From Hydnum rufescens UP504 (taxonomy: Eukaryota > Basidiomycota > Agaricomycetes > Cantharellales > Hydnaceae): DNA of 44,885 nt. The translations under genes and the position numbers were made by a program. The stretch is from contig MU128918.1 in NCBI GenBank assembly GCA_014904985.1, positions 414,210 through 459,094 of the forward strand. The letters run 5' to 3'. Positions 18,957-30,680 of the stretch are shown here, in pieces (positions within the stretch are counted from its first letter, which is position 1; the number at the start of each line of letters is the position of its first letter). The notes beneath the pieces were generated by a model that was given only the letters and a program-made list of their open reading frames with translations, had not been told where the DNA came from and ran no database searches.

Positions 18957-20394
18957 AGGACCCCTGCAAGCACTGTTAGAGGCAAGATCCAAGGTTCCCA
19001 GATTTTGAGGGTGATTTTGAGATTATGTGAGGGGCAAATTCCCGGATCCAGAGCCAAAATTTGGTGTCGGCCAACGGTGAGGCAAGGGGTAGGTTCCCGG
19101 ATTTGGCTCTTCAACCAAGCTAGGCTAGATCTGAAATCCTGTCTCTAGTATGGATGCTGCAGTTCAGGTTTAAACCTGTGGAACCTGAGTTTAAACCTGA
19201 ACCTGACCCAGGTCAGGTTCCATTGGGGTCAGGTTTCATTTCATTTTCTTCAGGTCAGGTTCAGGTTTTGCCCTTGCCCTGAATCCAAAAACTGGTCTGA
19301 AACCAGGTTTAAACCTGAACCTGAAAGGTAGGGTGTAGCTTCCATTCCATGTAAATTGATCACTATTCTGGCACCAAATCTGGCAATTTACACATATGAC
19401 TATAGTTCTGGAGTCAGAAGTCACATGACTTGGCCATCAAATGAGGTAATTGGTGCAGGTCACAAGTCACATGACAGAATGTAGTGACTAAATACCATCT
19501 CCAGAAGATGTGTGAGCAGTAAATTGAAGTGAAAGGGGCTAGGAAGGAGATGTGGATCTAAAGCAGGATGTAAAGGGAGTGGCAGAGGCAGAGACTTGAG
19601 CAGAGGGTCTAGATATTCTGTAGTACCCCCTGAAAATGTTGGCTTCCCTCATACCTCAGGTTTCAGGTTTAAACCTGAACCTGACCTGAATGAGACCAAA
19701 CCTCAGGTCAGGTTCAGGTTTTGCCCTCATGGGTGATTTTGGAACCTGGTCAGGTTTAGGTTTTGCCCAAATTGGGCAAAACCTGACCATGGCAACCATA
19801 GTCTCTAGGGGTGTGGTCTGGATGGTGTTATAGTAATGTGGGGTGCAAGTGCCTTTGGCACTATTATAGTAATGTTCTGTGTTCAACCCTGGGTAGGTGT
19901 GTTTCTTTTTTGGCTTCTAAAATACCTACAGAATGTTGCTTTATGGCTTCCTGCAGTACTTAACTACTCCAGGAAACTTGGTATGCACTATTGTGAAATT
20001 GAACAGCCTCACTTTAATGACTTATCCTGGTCAACCAAATTCCAAATGCCTGAATTGCTATTCTACCATCAGCACTGCCCAAGAGCTGGACAAGGAGAAA
20101 AAGGTGGAGGATGGAAGAGAAGTTTAGATGATAGTGGGGTTGAGTACACTTGCCTTGGACAACACTGAGGATGCCTGGAGTAGTTTGGGAAGGTCAGGGA
20201 TTTTTTTGGGATTTTGGAATTTTTTGAGATTTTTTTGAGGCTAGGGACAAATTCCCGGTTTTTCATGGCCTGTGAGGAGCCTAGAGTCGATTTCCCGGAT
20301 TTAGTCTGGGATTTGTATCCGAATTTGTACCGGGAGTCAGGGTCCTTTGGGTCGCCTGCTGGATCTCGCCTCTAACAGTGCTTGCAGGGGTCCT
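18957..20394. mobile_element. TIR transposon inside MCM10 (TSD GCTAAAGA, hAT-like)
   Basis: The ends are AGGACCCCTGCAAGCACTG and its complement, followed inward by TTAGAGGC. Exact 8-bp duplications GCTAAAGA flank it (18949-18956, 20395-20402); removing the element and one duplication restores Mcm10 ALKRDGKQC. The 1438 bp include a nested MITE at 19149-19800, so the element proper is about 780 bp and encodes no recognisable transposase. The 8-bp duplication fits hAT, although the terminal AGGACC is not the classical CAGGG. Confidence 0.88.
19149..19800. mobile_element. hAT-type MITE, copy 2, nested (TSD GTCTCTAG)
   Basis: Reverse-oriented relative of the MITE at 6505-7179, with ends TATGGATGC and GCAACCATA and exact 8-bp duplications GTCTCTAG (19141-19148, 19801-19808). 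It sits inside the MCM10-disrupting element, so it is the youngest insertion there. Confidence 0.88.
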
Positions 20395-21372
20395 GCTAAA
20401 GAGAGACGGAAAACAATGCAGTTCATGGTGCGATCTGTGTGTTAGCGAGATATGTGAGTACCATATCCAGCACTCTATTCAGAGTCGACGGGCCTCCAGG
20501 CCAGAGTTTTCGACTGGGTTAGACCCATCCAGGGTTTTTTTTTTCCACATCGGTCTACGTCCACAATAACTGTTACCATATGTTAGAACAAGTGGGATGG
20601 CATCCACGTCCATCACACTGTGGCTCAACGGCACCTGACATGGCGAGAAAGTGGGCCTCCTCCCTCGCACAGGCTCAAATCCTTCCGCCACAAAGACTTC
20701 TGCATCCCTAGGTGGAAGTACAACATATGTCCTGCCCGGTCAAGTCATTTCCTTGTCTTCCTCAATTTCTAGCGGTCCAGAGTATGTCGGCGAGGCTATG
20801 GGCTGCGAAAAGCACGAGAGAAAGAAGAGGAAAAGGGAAGCTGAGGTGCAGGAACTCGAACTTCAGAAACTGCTAGAGAAGGATGGAGGAAATAGTGAGG
20901 GGGCCAAGACACTCGCCAAGGCCAGGGAGGCTATCCTTGGAAAACCCGTCAAGCCTGGTCCGAAGGATAGGGACAACGACGTTGCAAGTAGTGAAGATTC
21001 CCAGCCTCGAAAAAGGGTGTTCTCTGCGACGGATATCCAGCGCATTGGATTTGATCCTACGGCAAAGCAGGGAAAGAGACTTTGAGATGATGAAAAGACT
21101 GTGAGTCTCGATACTTTTAACTCTTTAAGTAAATAATAACTTGATCCTCTATTCAGGTCCAGGTATTGAATGAACTTCAGTCGTATAAGCCCAAAGTCAA
21201 ACTTGGGCCCCAGCCTGGGCCCAAGATTTGGTCCGGGGTAAGCATCCCCGCCACCCCCCCAAGCACGTCACCAGTGAAACAACCAAATGCAATTGGAGCT
21301 GAATCCTCAGCTACTACTCTTTCCTCGTGCTCTCTGCACGTACATGAGGATGATGAGTTAGAAATTGTCTAA

Positions 21373-21774
21373 TTTTGGGGATTGTGGGTCCCAGTAATTT
21401 ATCGATAACAATGAATATGCTACAGTATGGAGTGATGTATTCGACAGAGATCCGCCATCTTATAGCCATCAAGTGGCTGTTGATACCACTTGGCCGGGTT
21501 AGCCAACTGCTGCACAACGTCCTTCGAATCCTCTATAAGAGAATGTGCACCAGTGCCAGAGACAAAACTACAAGGTTGACAGGCAAATAATTGAGAGCCT
21601 TGAGGAAAGGTTCATTGTATCTTACTTCTCGCACCTATTGCTTGAGATTCATAGTGTTTGTATGGGGAGATTGGATCTGATCCAGCACGCGCTGGACTAT
21701 TTATCGCATGTCAAAGCAAACCCTTTGCCAAACGACTGGTGCCAAGTACCTGATGGCCATGCGGGTTCTGTAGA
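21373..21774 (+). other. No identified gene between MCM10 and the LINE
   Basis: A short plus-strand frame (21545-21808) reads a helical segment and ends in six Asp followed by EYLDI. The Asp run is the GAT microsatellite that forms the LINE 3' tail, so at least its end is not a natural C-terminus. The rest is unrecognised. Confidence 0.4.
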
Positions 21775-24653
21775 TGATGATGATGATGATGAATATCTCG
21801 ATATTTAGCCTGCAACTACCCGCTGCTCCCAAGGGGCACCAAGGGCAGGGGACTGAAGGTCCAGGGGGTATCGTACATACACTGAAGAGGAAATAAAAAT
21901 AGAGAAGATGTCCATGACTGCAGACCTCCAGACCCTTGGACCTGAGATACCACACCCAATACCAAATGGAGTCCTCATTTACATGGTGTCTGCTTCACAC
22001 TTTCGTCGACGGGATCGTAACCGAGATTGGAAGCGGCCTTCGTTGGCGGGTTGTCTTGTATCATAGGGAATTGTTATTCGGATGACTTTTTCTCATACGC
22101 TCCACTGAGGTCAATGAACTTAGAAGTGCGCTCAGATCCCGCATCAGTTCCAAAGAGATCAGTGATGTTAATTACGCCTTCTGAGCCCAGGAGTAGGGGT
22201 CTCCAGTCGTCATACAGGGGGCAGTCTAGGAGGATGTGGGTTTGTGTTTCGAGGTGTTCCCCACAGCAGCATGTCTCATTTTCGTCTGGTACAAAATGTT
22301 TATAGTATTGGCCTATGAAAGCATGTCCCATACAGCATTGGACTCGTTGGCTGAATGATTTTTGCGAGAGTGATTTGAATGGTTTGCTAAGACACAGAAG
22401 ACGTTGCACATAGAATACTCTGTGGGCCGGTTTTGTGAGGGATCGTTCACCCATCGTAGTTGCCAGTCTTTGAGCAGGCGTTGGTTGTTCAAGTTGCCAA
22501 CATATGCATCAGATGCTGAGTATGGGTATATGGAGGGGAGGAGTGATCCACTTTTCGCTAGGGTGTCGGCTTTCTTGTTGCCCCTGATCTTGTGGTGACC
22601 CGGGACCCATTTCAACTCGATTTTGCACGCTGGGCATTCATCGAGGAGCTTAAGGATGCACCCTCTGAAATGGGATGATTGATTTTGGGCGATGCCTGGG
22701 TGGTGGGGAATATGCGCTGGAGGGCCATGGTGTTATCTGAGTAGAAGATAATGTGCAGGGGGAGCGTTGTCGGACGGTGTGTGTCTAGCCAAGATGTGAG
22801 GTGTTCGGCCACTTGGGCGAGGCCTTCCATCTCGGTGTCGTATACTTCCACACAAGGTCCGGTGCTGCCTTTTCCTTGGAGCAAAAAATTGCCGCGACAA
22901 AAGGCTGCATATCCGAATCCAGTTTTATGAGAGCCACGGTGGAACGAAAGTGATCCATCAGTGTGCATTAAGAAACAAGACTCATCATTGGAAAGTTTCT
23001 TAGCTCTTTCTTGTGCTCCAGCGCCCACTCCTTCTTTCATGATTTCCCAGCTTCGTTTGTTGGGATAGTGAGTCTTAGGTGGTTGTCAAAATCATCAAAG
23101 GTTCATGCCCAGGGTGGCTTGCTCCAGAGTAGTGTAATTTCCGCATCACAGTTGAACATGTGGGCCATTTTCCATATCCTTATACACTCCTTGTCCTTTT
23201 CAGTCGTTTTTCGGATATGGATGTTTGTTGATTTGAAGCGATGGCAGGCTGGATGTGGGATAGGGAAAGGGGGTGTTGGAATCTGTGGGGATGAGGTGGG
23301 ATTGGTTGCGGGGGAGGTGGCTAATTACAGGGTTGTCAGCATCTAGTTTGGCAAAGTGATTAGCTGCACGTCGGATAATGAACTCTATTCTAAGGTCAAC
23401 TGGGGGGATTGAGCATTCGATCTCAAGAGCATAAATTGGGGTCGTTCTGAACGCTCCCGATATGGTGCGGAGGGCACGATTCTGAACGCTAGAGAGTAGT
23501 TTCGTATGTGTGGATCAGTAGTTCCACCATGTCGATACTCCGTAGGTCATCATTGGAACAATTCCCCCAAGGTATATTAGGCGGCGTTGAGTGTGGTGCA
23601 TTCTGCCTGTAGAGTTGCCAAGGATAGACATGGCATTGACAGCTCTCAGTGCCTTGTCTGTGACCTTGCGGACGTGGGGAGTGAACGTTAGTTTTGAATC
23701 CCAGATGATTCCCAGCCATTTGGTCTCTTTGGAGTGCTTGATCACTCTTCAGGGTCTATCGTTCGAGGCTGGGATGATGAGGTCACAGGGTTCTTGACGT
23801 ATGCGCATGAAGTGGGTAACACCAGTTTTGACGAAGTCTAGAGGGAGGCCGTGTTCGTCTAGCCAGCAGTCTGCTGTTATGTAAGCGAGTTGGCAGATAT
23901 GATTATTCGTTTTAACAGTTTTGGAGAAGGTGAGGAAGTTTCCATCGTCGACATAGAGTACAGTCGATGGCTTTTGGGGAGCGTCAGACAGGATCCTACA
24001 TCTAAGGCATTGGGGGGACTTTTCCTCTGAGGTAGCTGTGTTGATAGAATCGATCAAGGGCGCAGAGAAGAATGCAGCTAGAATGGGTGAGACACAGCTA
24101 CCCTGTGGGATCCCTGTTTTAGTTGCTTGCATTTCGTCACATTAGCCATCCAGGAGTAGAGATGTGTGTCTGTTGGTCAATAATGAAGAGATCCACTTGA
24201 CATGGGGGAGGGGGATGCCTTTGTCCCGGAGAGTGGCAAGGAGATGGGGGTGTGAGACAAAATCAAAGAAACCAGTGATATCAAGGTGAGAGAGGTGGCA
24301 ACTAGTTTATGGTTGAGGGCTGCTTCGATGTCATGCATTGTTGCAAGTATGACGTCATCTGCCAACCTTCCTTTCATCCCGCCAAATTGGGTGGGTGGGA
24401 GGAGCTTGTGAGTGCTGGTGAGATGGGAGAGTCTATTAGATACAATACGTTCAATCACTTTACCGAGTACTTCAAGTAGTTGGATCGGTCTGTATGCCCT
24501 ACGTTGTGTGTAGTCTGGCTTGTTCGGTTTTCTGAGGGTGACGACCAGGGCGCTATGGAAGAGATCTGGATGATACCTGGTCTGGACTGAACTTTGAACT
24601 ATGGATGTGAGCTCACACTGTGCCACTCGCCATGCGAGTTTGCATGACCACAC
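21775..24653 (-). mobile_element. Non-LTR retrotransposon (LINE) ORF2 remnant
   Basis: On the minus strand, in order: reverse transcriptase (YRPIQLLEVLGKVIERI and QFGGMKGRLADD, 24550-24300; GIPQGSCVSPILAAFF near 24110; catalytic YVDDG near 23955; KTKWLGIIWDSKLTFTPH-like thumb near 23720), RNase H (HTDGS near 22970, later Glu and SDN, and KWVPGHHKIRGNKKADTLAK near 22612), and a C-terminal CCHC finger (CCCGEHLETQTHILLDC near 22270), stopping at 22074. A (GAT/ATC) tract at 21774-21793 is a plausible 3' tail. Stops and frameshifts separate the domains and no endonuclease is seen upstream, so it is 5'-truncated and dead. The RT plus RNase H plus C-terminal finger layout resembles Tad/I-like fungal LINEs. 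Confidence 0.85.
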
Positions 24654-25992
24654 AATTTGGCATAAAAGTTGACAAGTTTACTTGCCAAACTAGTCTGAGG
24701 CATGAGCAACTCGTTTAGAGGCCAGATAAGCGCAAATAAAGCGAACTGAGTGAAATGAATGATTATGTAATTCGATTTGTTCAAGTACGCTTCAAATTAG
24801 CATTCACTGTCTCATTCCCCCCCTTCTCCTGGCCAACTTGCTTGTACACGCGCTGTACGGCCAAGCAACATGTCAATTCTCACCCACCCACCTTCCCTTT
24901 TGTCAACCAAAACACTGCGCCTGAGTTTGGGTGGCATAGTCTTGCCTCTCAGTTTCTCGTGTGCTCCGAAGTTGCCTTAGCAGTTCCCAGAGTAAGGGGG
25001 CTGCAGCTACCTGCTAGCTCCCTTTCTCCATTCCATGCTCTCGCCACTTGGAATGTGGTTGATCACGTAATCTCAGACTGCTTAGGCAACTTCCACTTGC
25101 ATGAGACAAGACCTGAAATCTCACAACATTGAACATAAATTTCAGTGCAGATTGCTAAAATCCCAATCCTTGACTAACCCCCAATCAAGCTGGAATTCCA
25201 GTCTGTGCATATTTAGCCTATCTGGCTAAATGCTCTGACCACAAGAGGCCTGGGGCAAAGACCATCCAGGCACCCTGTTGTGAACAAGTACATTGCCACG
25301 GAATTCAATATCTCAAAACTCGAGTTCCAAACCAAGCTAGCACGCATGCCTGATATTAGTTTCAGTCAGCTCTCTCGTGTGCTGCCAAATGTCCCCGGAT
25401 TTCAGACATCATCTCTTGTGGCCTTGTGGAAAATAGCACTTCTGGTTCCTGCCTTCTTTTCTATCAGTCTATAAATCATGCTGTTCCATGGGTTCATTTA
25501 GCGCTGCGTCGCACTTGTGGTGTGTGCCCTGCGCGAGAGATTCTGGACACCACTGGGCACCTGCCAGTGTGGCTTTGCATTGTGGGTCTCACAGTCACTT
25601 TTCTTGCTTTCTCTCACACTCCGAAGAGCACGAAGGACTCTTCAGGACTGACTTTCGCTTTGGTTCAGCTTCATTCGTGTAGAGCATGTGATAGCGGCAG
25701 AACTGTTTTGCACACACTCTAGATATACTGTAAGTGCCCCGAACATGGGCGAGAAAGTTGACTGATTGATTTCAATTTCGAAGTCTATTTTCTTCTCCAG
25801 ATCAGACTAGCCCGTTGTTGTTCAGAAGACTGATACCCGAGGTAGACCCATGTGCTCAACCCAGAAATTCGCCACGGGAACACTTCGTTTTGGTACAGTT
25901 GCCTCATGGTAAATATCTAGCATTACAGTAATGCGCATTTCGCGAAGTTGGGGTGCATAGTCATTCTCGAATCCTCTGTCGAACAGTATGCA
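24654..25992. other. About 1.3 kb without recognisable genes
   Basis: Short unrelated frames only; none carries a motif I know. The composition is mixed, with a pyrimidine-rich patch near 24810-24900. It may be decayed intergenic or old transposon sequence. Confidence 0.5.
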
Positions 25993-26245
25993 TCAGCACC
26001 CCCGAAGGAATACGGAGTTGATGGTTAAGGACTGGCTCGCACCAAGGAGCTTGAGCGGCATGTGGTAAGTTCCATCGTACTTCGTTTCGTGCATCCATTC
26101 ATAAAGAGTCATGGTGTTCGGATGAACAGATTGAATCCACCGCATATCGCGCTTTATGATATCGTCGCGCATGAGGGCAAATAACCCGCCAAACGTCTTT
26201 CGCCAACTTCCCGCAGGTCGCACAGCGTTCGTGGCAGCGGGCATA

Positions 26246-27239
26246 TTAGTGTTTTCGAAAGAGGTCAAAGAACTCATCCATGGTAAGATTCTTGTATTCA
26301 GCAGGCCTCTTAGTGACGCGTGTGAAGGTCTCGATGATGGTTATCCAGTCCACAACCTCGGACACGATCTCGAGATCCTTTCCTGTCATTGTGTCTGGAT
26401 TGTCGAAGGTCTTCCGGACCCAGAAAGCAATGTCCTTGAGGGCGATGAGCGGTGCGTGTCCATTTCCCATTGGAGCAGCGAAGACGACAGTCCCGTCTTT
26501 ACGCTCGTTGAGCGGACAAAAAAGCTACGAAGAGGCGAATGCCTTGAATCCGTGACACAAGGATTCTGGATGTTGGTCCGTACCACATTCAACATCTCCA
26601 TATATGGACCAGTCGTAAGGACCGTGTACAGAGTGGATTTTGGGTCATTGATGTCGTTGGATTGTGTCATTAGGTAATCACCAACGCGGCCTTTGGCGTC
26701 GTGATGGTCGCACGCATATTCCTCTTTCCAATTGCCTTTCTGTCAACAATCAAGCTCAATTTTGTTGTCCAACTGTCCATTCGTTCTCCGCATACCTTAC
26801 TGGCATAGTCCAGGTTGCTCCAGATGAAGTGTCGCACCCCAGCATACTTGGCAAGCTCGAACAATCGAATGCCACCGTACGTCTCACCCTCGTCACCGAC
26901 AGTGAAGAAATCGGTATTCACGAACATCCCGTAAACGCCCTTCAAGTATTTGCTGACCGTAGGGAAGTCCATGAAATCGCCTAGCAAGGTTAAGGAGCTA
27001 TCAGTGGGTCTTCAGATTATGCAGGAAGGAGGCTTGGAGTAACCCTTGATGAGTTTGACACCCTGGTGTTCTAGTTCTTTCGCCCGTCGGTGCTCGGGAT
27101 CGCGGGTGAGAGCACGAATAGCGTATGGCGACGGAGTGCCGTCTTCAGCATCTTCAAGCAGAGCTTTGATCACAGGCTGCCCCTGGGCACCTGTAGCTCC
27201 GATGAGGAAGATGATTTTTTTATCGCTGGCTGTAGGCAT
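26246..27239 (-). CDS. NmrA-like NAD(P)-binding protein, four exons
   Basis: Exons 27239-27044, 26980-26796, 26739-26584 and 26524-26246 join in frame across GT..AG introns of 63, 56 and 59 bases. The protein begins MPTASDKKIIFLIGATGAQG, a Rossmann-fold GxxGxxG-type nucleotide-binding loop, followed by DFMDFPTVSKYLKGVYGMF, FELAKYAGVRHFIWSNLDYA, VLTTGPYMEML and FAAPMGNGHAPLIALKDIAF, the usual run of NmrA/HSCARG-like fungal proteins. These sense NAD(P) or act as atypical short-chain reductases or regulators; the substrate is unknown. The frame stops at 26246 (FFDLFRKH). One base earlier a second frame continues for about 70 codons (ENTNMPAATN to YDGTYHMP) in a way typical of the family's C-terminus, so a single-base insertion near 26252 probably truncated it. 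It is the most intact host gene here. Confidence 0.8.
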
Positions 27240-28112
27240 GAGGAAGGATGGTGGGGTGTGAGGTCCCAGGTAACTAATTATACTAGATCATGATCAAGCA
27301 CCCGTGACCTATCATATGGGACAGACAATCCGAGACGGTACATTGGTTATGATTGACCAGGTAAATAAAAGGTGGGCGTGGACTAAACCGAAATTGAATA
27401 GATGGCCAGAAGAATGGGCCGATAGCGCTTGAGACTGGATTCGTCTTGTCTGACAACGAATTCCCATTCCATTCCATAGCACATGGCAACGATTCTTCTC
27501 TCTCGAGGAGACACGCCTTATGATGGTCATCGAATTCGGATTCACAGTGATGATGCATCCTGAGGACGGTAAGGATTATTACTCTTGGAAAGACCATCGT
27601 TCACCATAGGGACTAGTTGATGGTGACCTACTCTCGTGTAGTACGAAGACCAAACTGAGACGCGATTAAAAAGGTCCCAGTTATCATCTCGTCTCACAAA
27701 TCCGATGTGACAGAAAAATGAGACACTTGTAGTCCCCATGTTTCCCCCTTCCATAGTCTGGTCGCGTTCTTGCTCAGAGTCAATCGTTTGGATCCCCAGA
27801 TCCAATTACTTCGGGAATGCGAATGCGCCGGAGTTGAGCGGAAGGTGATACTGTAGGTTTCGAATGCAATAACATGGGTCATCCCTAGTGGTTGCATTTT
27901 TTCTATTACTGCCGTTCGCACACAAAAGGGATCTCGATCTCACGAATAACCATTGTACATGTTCCCACTCTCACACGAGACGGATGCCCAAATCGACATA
28001 TCTGCAGTGCTTTTCCACCCAGTTAATTCTACGAGTACAAAAAATAGCACCACAGCATATTCTCGGTTCCCTGGCTCCAGGAGAGTCAGGTCTTGTGGGA
28101 CGATGTACGCCC
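27240..28112. other. About 870 bp, no identified gene
   Basis: This lies upstream of the NmrA-like gene (promoter side, minus strand) and downstream of the ligase pseudogene. Short minus-strand frames (27542-27921) have no known motif. Confidence 0.5.
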
Positions 28113-29265
28113 TTAGAGAAATGAAATTGAGGGACTCGGTATCTCGCTTTGACGCATGGTAAAATCTTGGGAGCTCTGTCGCTTCGGACTCAGAAAAATG
28201 TCAATGACACCAGAGTCCGCGACGTCAGGATGTGAAATCAGGAGAGCCTCGAGTTCCGCAGGTGGGACTGCAAAAAGAAGGTTTTTAAAATTGACGAGAC
28301 CCAAGAACAATCACACAAGCAAGCAAGGTGGGAACATCGTTAGACACGGAGAGCAGAATTCAATTGAGAAAATAAGCTTAACATGCCTTGCCACCCTCTG
28401 TATTTGATCAGCTCTTTCTTGCGGTCGGCGATCGCATAGAAGCCTTCGGAATCGCGCGTCGCAATGTCACCCCTTTTGAACCAACCATCCGGAGTGATAG
28501 CATTTCGCGTCGCCTCCTCATTATGCAGATACCCTCTAGGGGGCGAGGTTGAATCCAATCAATCCACCCATAGATATCGATGTGAGACAAAACATACTTC
28601 ATGATATTGTCGCCTCGGATCCAGAGTTCACCTCGCTCGCTTTCGTTCACGTCATTTTCATCTTCGTCCACAAGGCGAGCTTCCTGGTTAGGAAGCAGGA
28701 TACCAATGCGCCTATCCGGGAGCTCTGGTGGGAGAATATGTGTCGTTGCCCTGTATATTGGAATAATCGTCGAACAGTCAATGAAGGACCGCACTTGGAA
28801 AATATTAAATACATACGTGATCTCAGTCAGCCCGAACGCTTGTGTAATTTCGAGATCCTTCGCTCCCCTCTTTCGTAGCTTCTCGCCTGTGTCAAGGATG
28901 AGTTCCGTGCTCACAGGTGCGGCACCGAGGAGGATATTCCGGAGCGAAAGAGAGATCGTACTCCGCCCTCATAGGATGTGTGTTTAGGAAAAGGAGGGCG
29001 AGGTGGGGCGAGGTAGACATCCTGGAAAGAAACACTCCCTCTTCTGTAACGAAAACGAAAAATTCGGATGGCCAGGGAACACGTACGGCAATATTGTGTT
29101 TCTGGATTGTAGCAAGGACGCTTGCGGGTTGAAAGCGAGGAGAGAATGATAAGTGGGACACCGATGGACAACGGCGCAAGACTTGATACGAACACCTCCA
29201 AAACTATGAGGCATATTCATGTCTGGGAAGACCCAGCATGATCCACAAGATAATGGGAGGGACAT
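28113..29265 (-). pseudogene. AMP-binding (4-coumarate-CoA ligase-like) enzyme remnant
   Basis: Minus-strand blocks match adenylate-forming ligases: LAPLSIGVPLIIL, then after a frameshift RFQPASVLATIQKHNIAV (about 29130-29085), GAAPVSTELIL after another frameshift (about 28925), ITQAFGLTE (A5-type motif, about 28835), ERGELWIRGDNIMK (about 28625), [19 protein letters not shown] and [20 protein letters not shown] (A7/A8 region), and VPPAELEALLISHPDVADSG. Such enzymes activate carboxylates with ATP and CoA, often in peroxisomes. Intron boundaries are visible, for example near 28290-28384. The P-loop-like A3 motif and the C-terminal lysine motif PxxxGK are absent, and at least two single-base frameshifts break it. 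Pseudogene, missing both ends. Confidence 0.75.
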
Positions 29266-30136
29266 TACTCACACTTGGAAGCAAGGAAGAACCGCAAGAA
29301 GAATCTCCCGTTTGGGGATGAAATGACGCCAGCCGATACAGTAGTTATAAATGGTCGAGTGTCGAAAACTATTGAGGATACGATTAGGAATCTCAAGTGA
29401 AAGGGACATACTGGGGAAGCTCTTCCACTCTGGTACATCTAGGAGGGGTTTGAAAAATATACTGATGCAAGTGGATTCGTAGAAAATACAGAAAAAGTGT
29501 TCATTAATGGGGCTTCACGATTGATCCGTTCTTCTGCATAAGGCTTTGAGTCAGAGGTACGATAAGAAAAAGACCTGTTGTAGTGGCAGGTTACGAACTT
29601 CACCTGGCAGCAGCGACCACGAAACTCTATATTGGGTTGTTCGAGAAGCATCCTGAGGGAATTCGCCTATATGATTTCGTCCTTGGTCACACCCGGCCAA
29701 TCGATCCATGAGTGCCTTCAGAGATTTACAGGCTCTGTATTTATCCTGCTCCTTCGAAGTCTCCTTGGCGATAGGAAGTCGGGGAGTAAAATGCCAATTA
29801 CAGCACGTCACAATTCATTCTCCAGCCCTTGTGCCTTCAGCAAGTCGTTCTGTGGTACGATGTGCTGATCATACACCAGCCACATGACGATCTTCTGCAG
29901 CTGTGCCCAGGGAAGGCGACGTGTCGGAAGACATCGAGGCGCCAATTTGGGACCATTCAACATGAGAGCGTCGCCACCTGTACCACGGCAGGGAGCTCTC
30001 AGAGCCCATTCGGTGGCATACACGACTCCTCACTCTACGAGCGTCCGATAAAGTGTGAGACTGGTGGGAATCTGCACATTTTTTCCCATCAAGCATAGCT
30101 GATGCACGAAAACAAAACAAAACGCGTTGGCATGGG
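29266..30136. other. About 870 bp, unassigned
   Basis: Minus-strand frames at 29551-29811 and 29808-30023 (the latter ends HIVPQNDLLKAQGLENEL) look compositionally protein-like but I cannot name them. They do not fit the missing N-terminus of the neighbouring ligase or the missing C-terminus of PSY2. Confidence 0.35.
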
Positions 30137-30680
30137 TAGTGTTGCGCGACTTGCAATTTGAAGGTCGCAAGTCAAGTCGCCCAAGTCGCTTCAAAGTCGA
30201 GTGGATTCTGTGACTTAGAACTCACAACTCACTTGCTTTCTCGACAACCTCTCCATTCTTCGTTAATGTTCGGAATTTGGCCACCGTGAGGAAGCACTCG
30301 AAATAAGTGAGAAGGCTGCGACCATTTGCTGCAGACTTGCAACTAATCAACCTCTTGCATGCTCTCTTAGCAACCTCTCCACCCCTGAAGTCATCAGTAT
30401 GTACCAGTGTCTTTTCCACATTCACATATATCAGTGTATACAACAAACTGTGCCTTTTGTACAAATTCCACTTTTACAAACATGCAAAAACCAAGGCTCA
30501 TTTTAGGTACACATACACCCAAAGTCATGCCAGCCCTCCCCATTGTTATATATGTACATATGGGAGGTCAAGTCGCGACTTGCGACTCAACCTTGACTTG
30601 GAAGTCATAAGAGGTCACAGGTCGACCCAAGTCACCGGAACTCGCTGAAAGTCGAGTCGAGTCGAGTTGCGGTAACACTA
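30137..30680. mobile_element. 544-bp MITE with TAGTGTT ends
   Basis: The left end TAGTGTTGCGCGACTTGC and the right end (complement TAGTGTTACCGCAACTCG) are inverted repeats. Inner subterminal repeats of AAGTCGCGACTTG / GAGTCGAGTCGAG type recur at both sides. The terminal sequence resembles hAT MITEs. The flanking octamers GGCATGGG and GAGAGGGG agree at only five of eight positions, so the target duplication is not convincing. PSY2 coding sequence stops exactly at its right edge. Confidence 0.7.

Larger units (their letters stand above)
17790..21372 (+). pseudogene. MCM10: DNA replication factor Mcm10, interrupted by a transposon
   Basis: Plus-strand pieces follow Mcm10 order. N-terminal coiled coil MPALQAELDAELVHEEE (17790). 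Then HEDLQEYLRGRYYI and ARLTPSRQAYEVPLAGD (about 18290-18400), the OB-fold with KYLTLKLVDFG and GGSGGAFEACANFRQG, an intron near 18770-18830, and DNVLALTPENAS. The CCCH zinc finger GKQCSSWCDLCVSEICEYH follows the insertion (about 20411-20470), then the C-terminal RVFSATDIQRIGFDPTAKQG, an intron (21102-21156) and KLGPQPGPKIWSGV, ending at 21372. Mcm10 binds DNA and Pol alpha at replication origins. A 1438-bp element with 8-bp TSD splits it before the zinc finger. Frameshifts (near 18290, 18860, 18895) and a TGA (about 21083) make it a pseudogene. It starts only about 30 bases after the inverted-duplication breakpoint. Confidence 0.82.

Noticed and set aside
21545..21808. Gene with a poly-Asp C-terminus
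   Set aside because: The Asp run is encoded by the GAT microsatellite at the LINE 3' tail; nothing else supports a gene.
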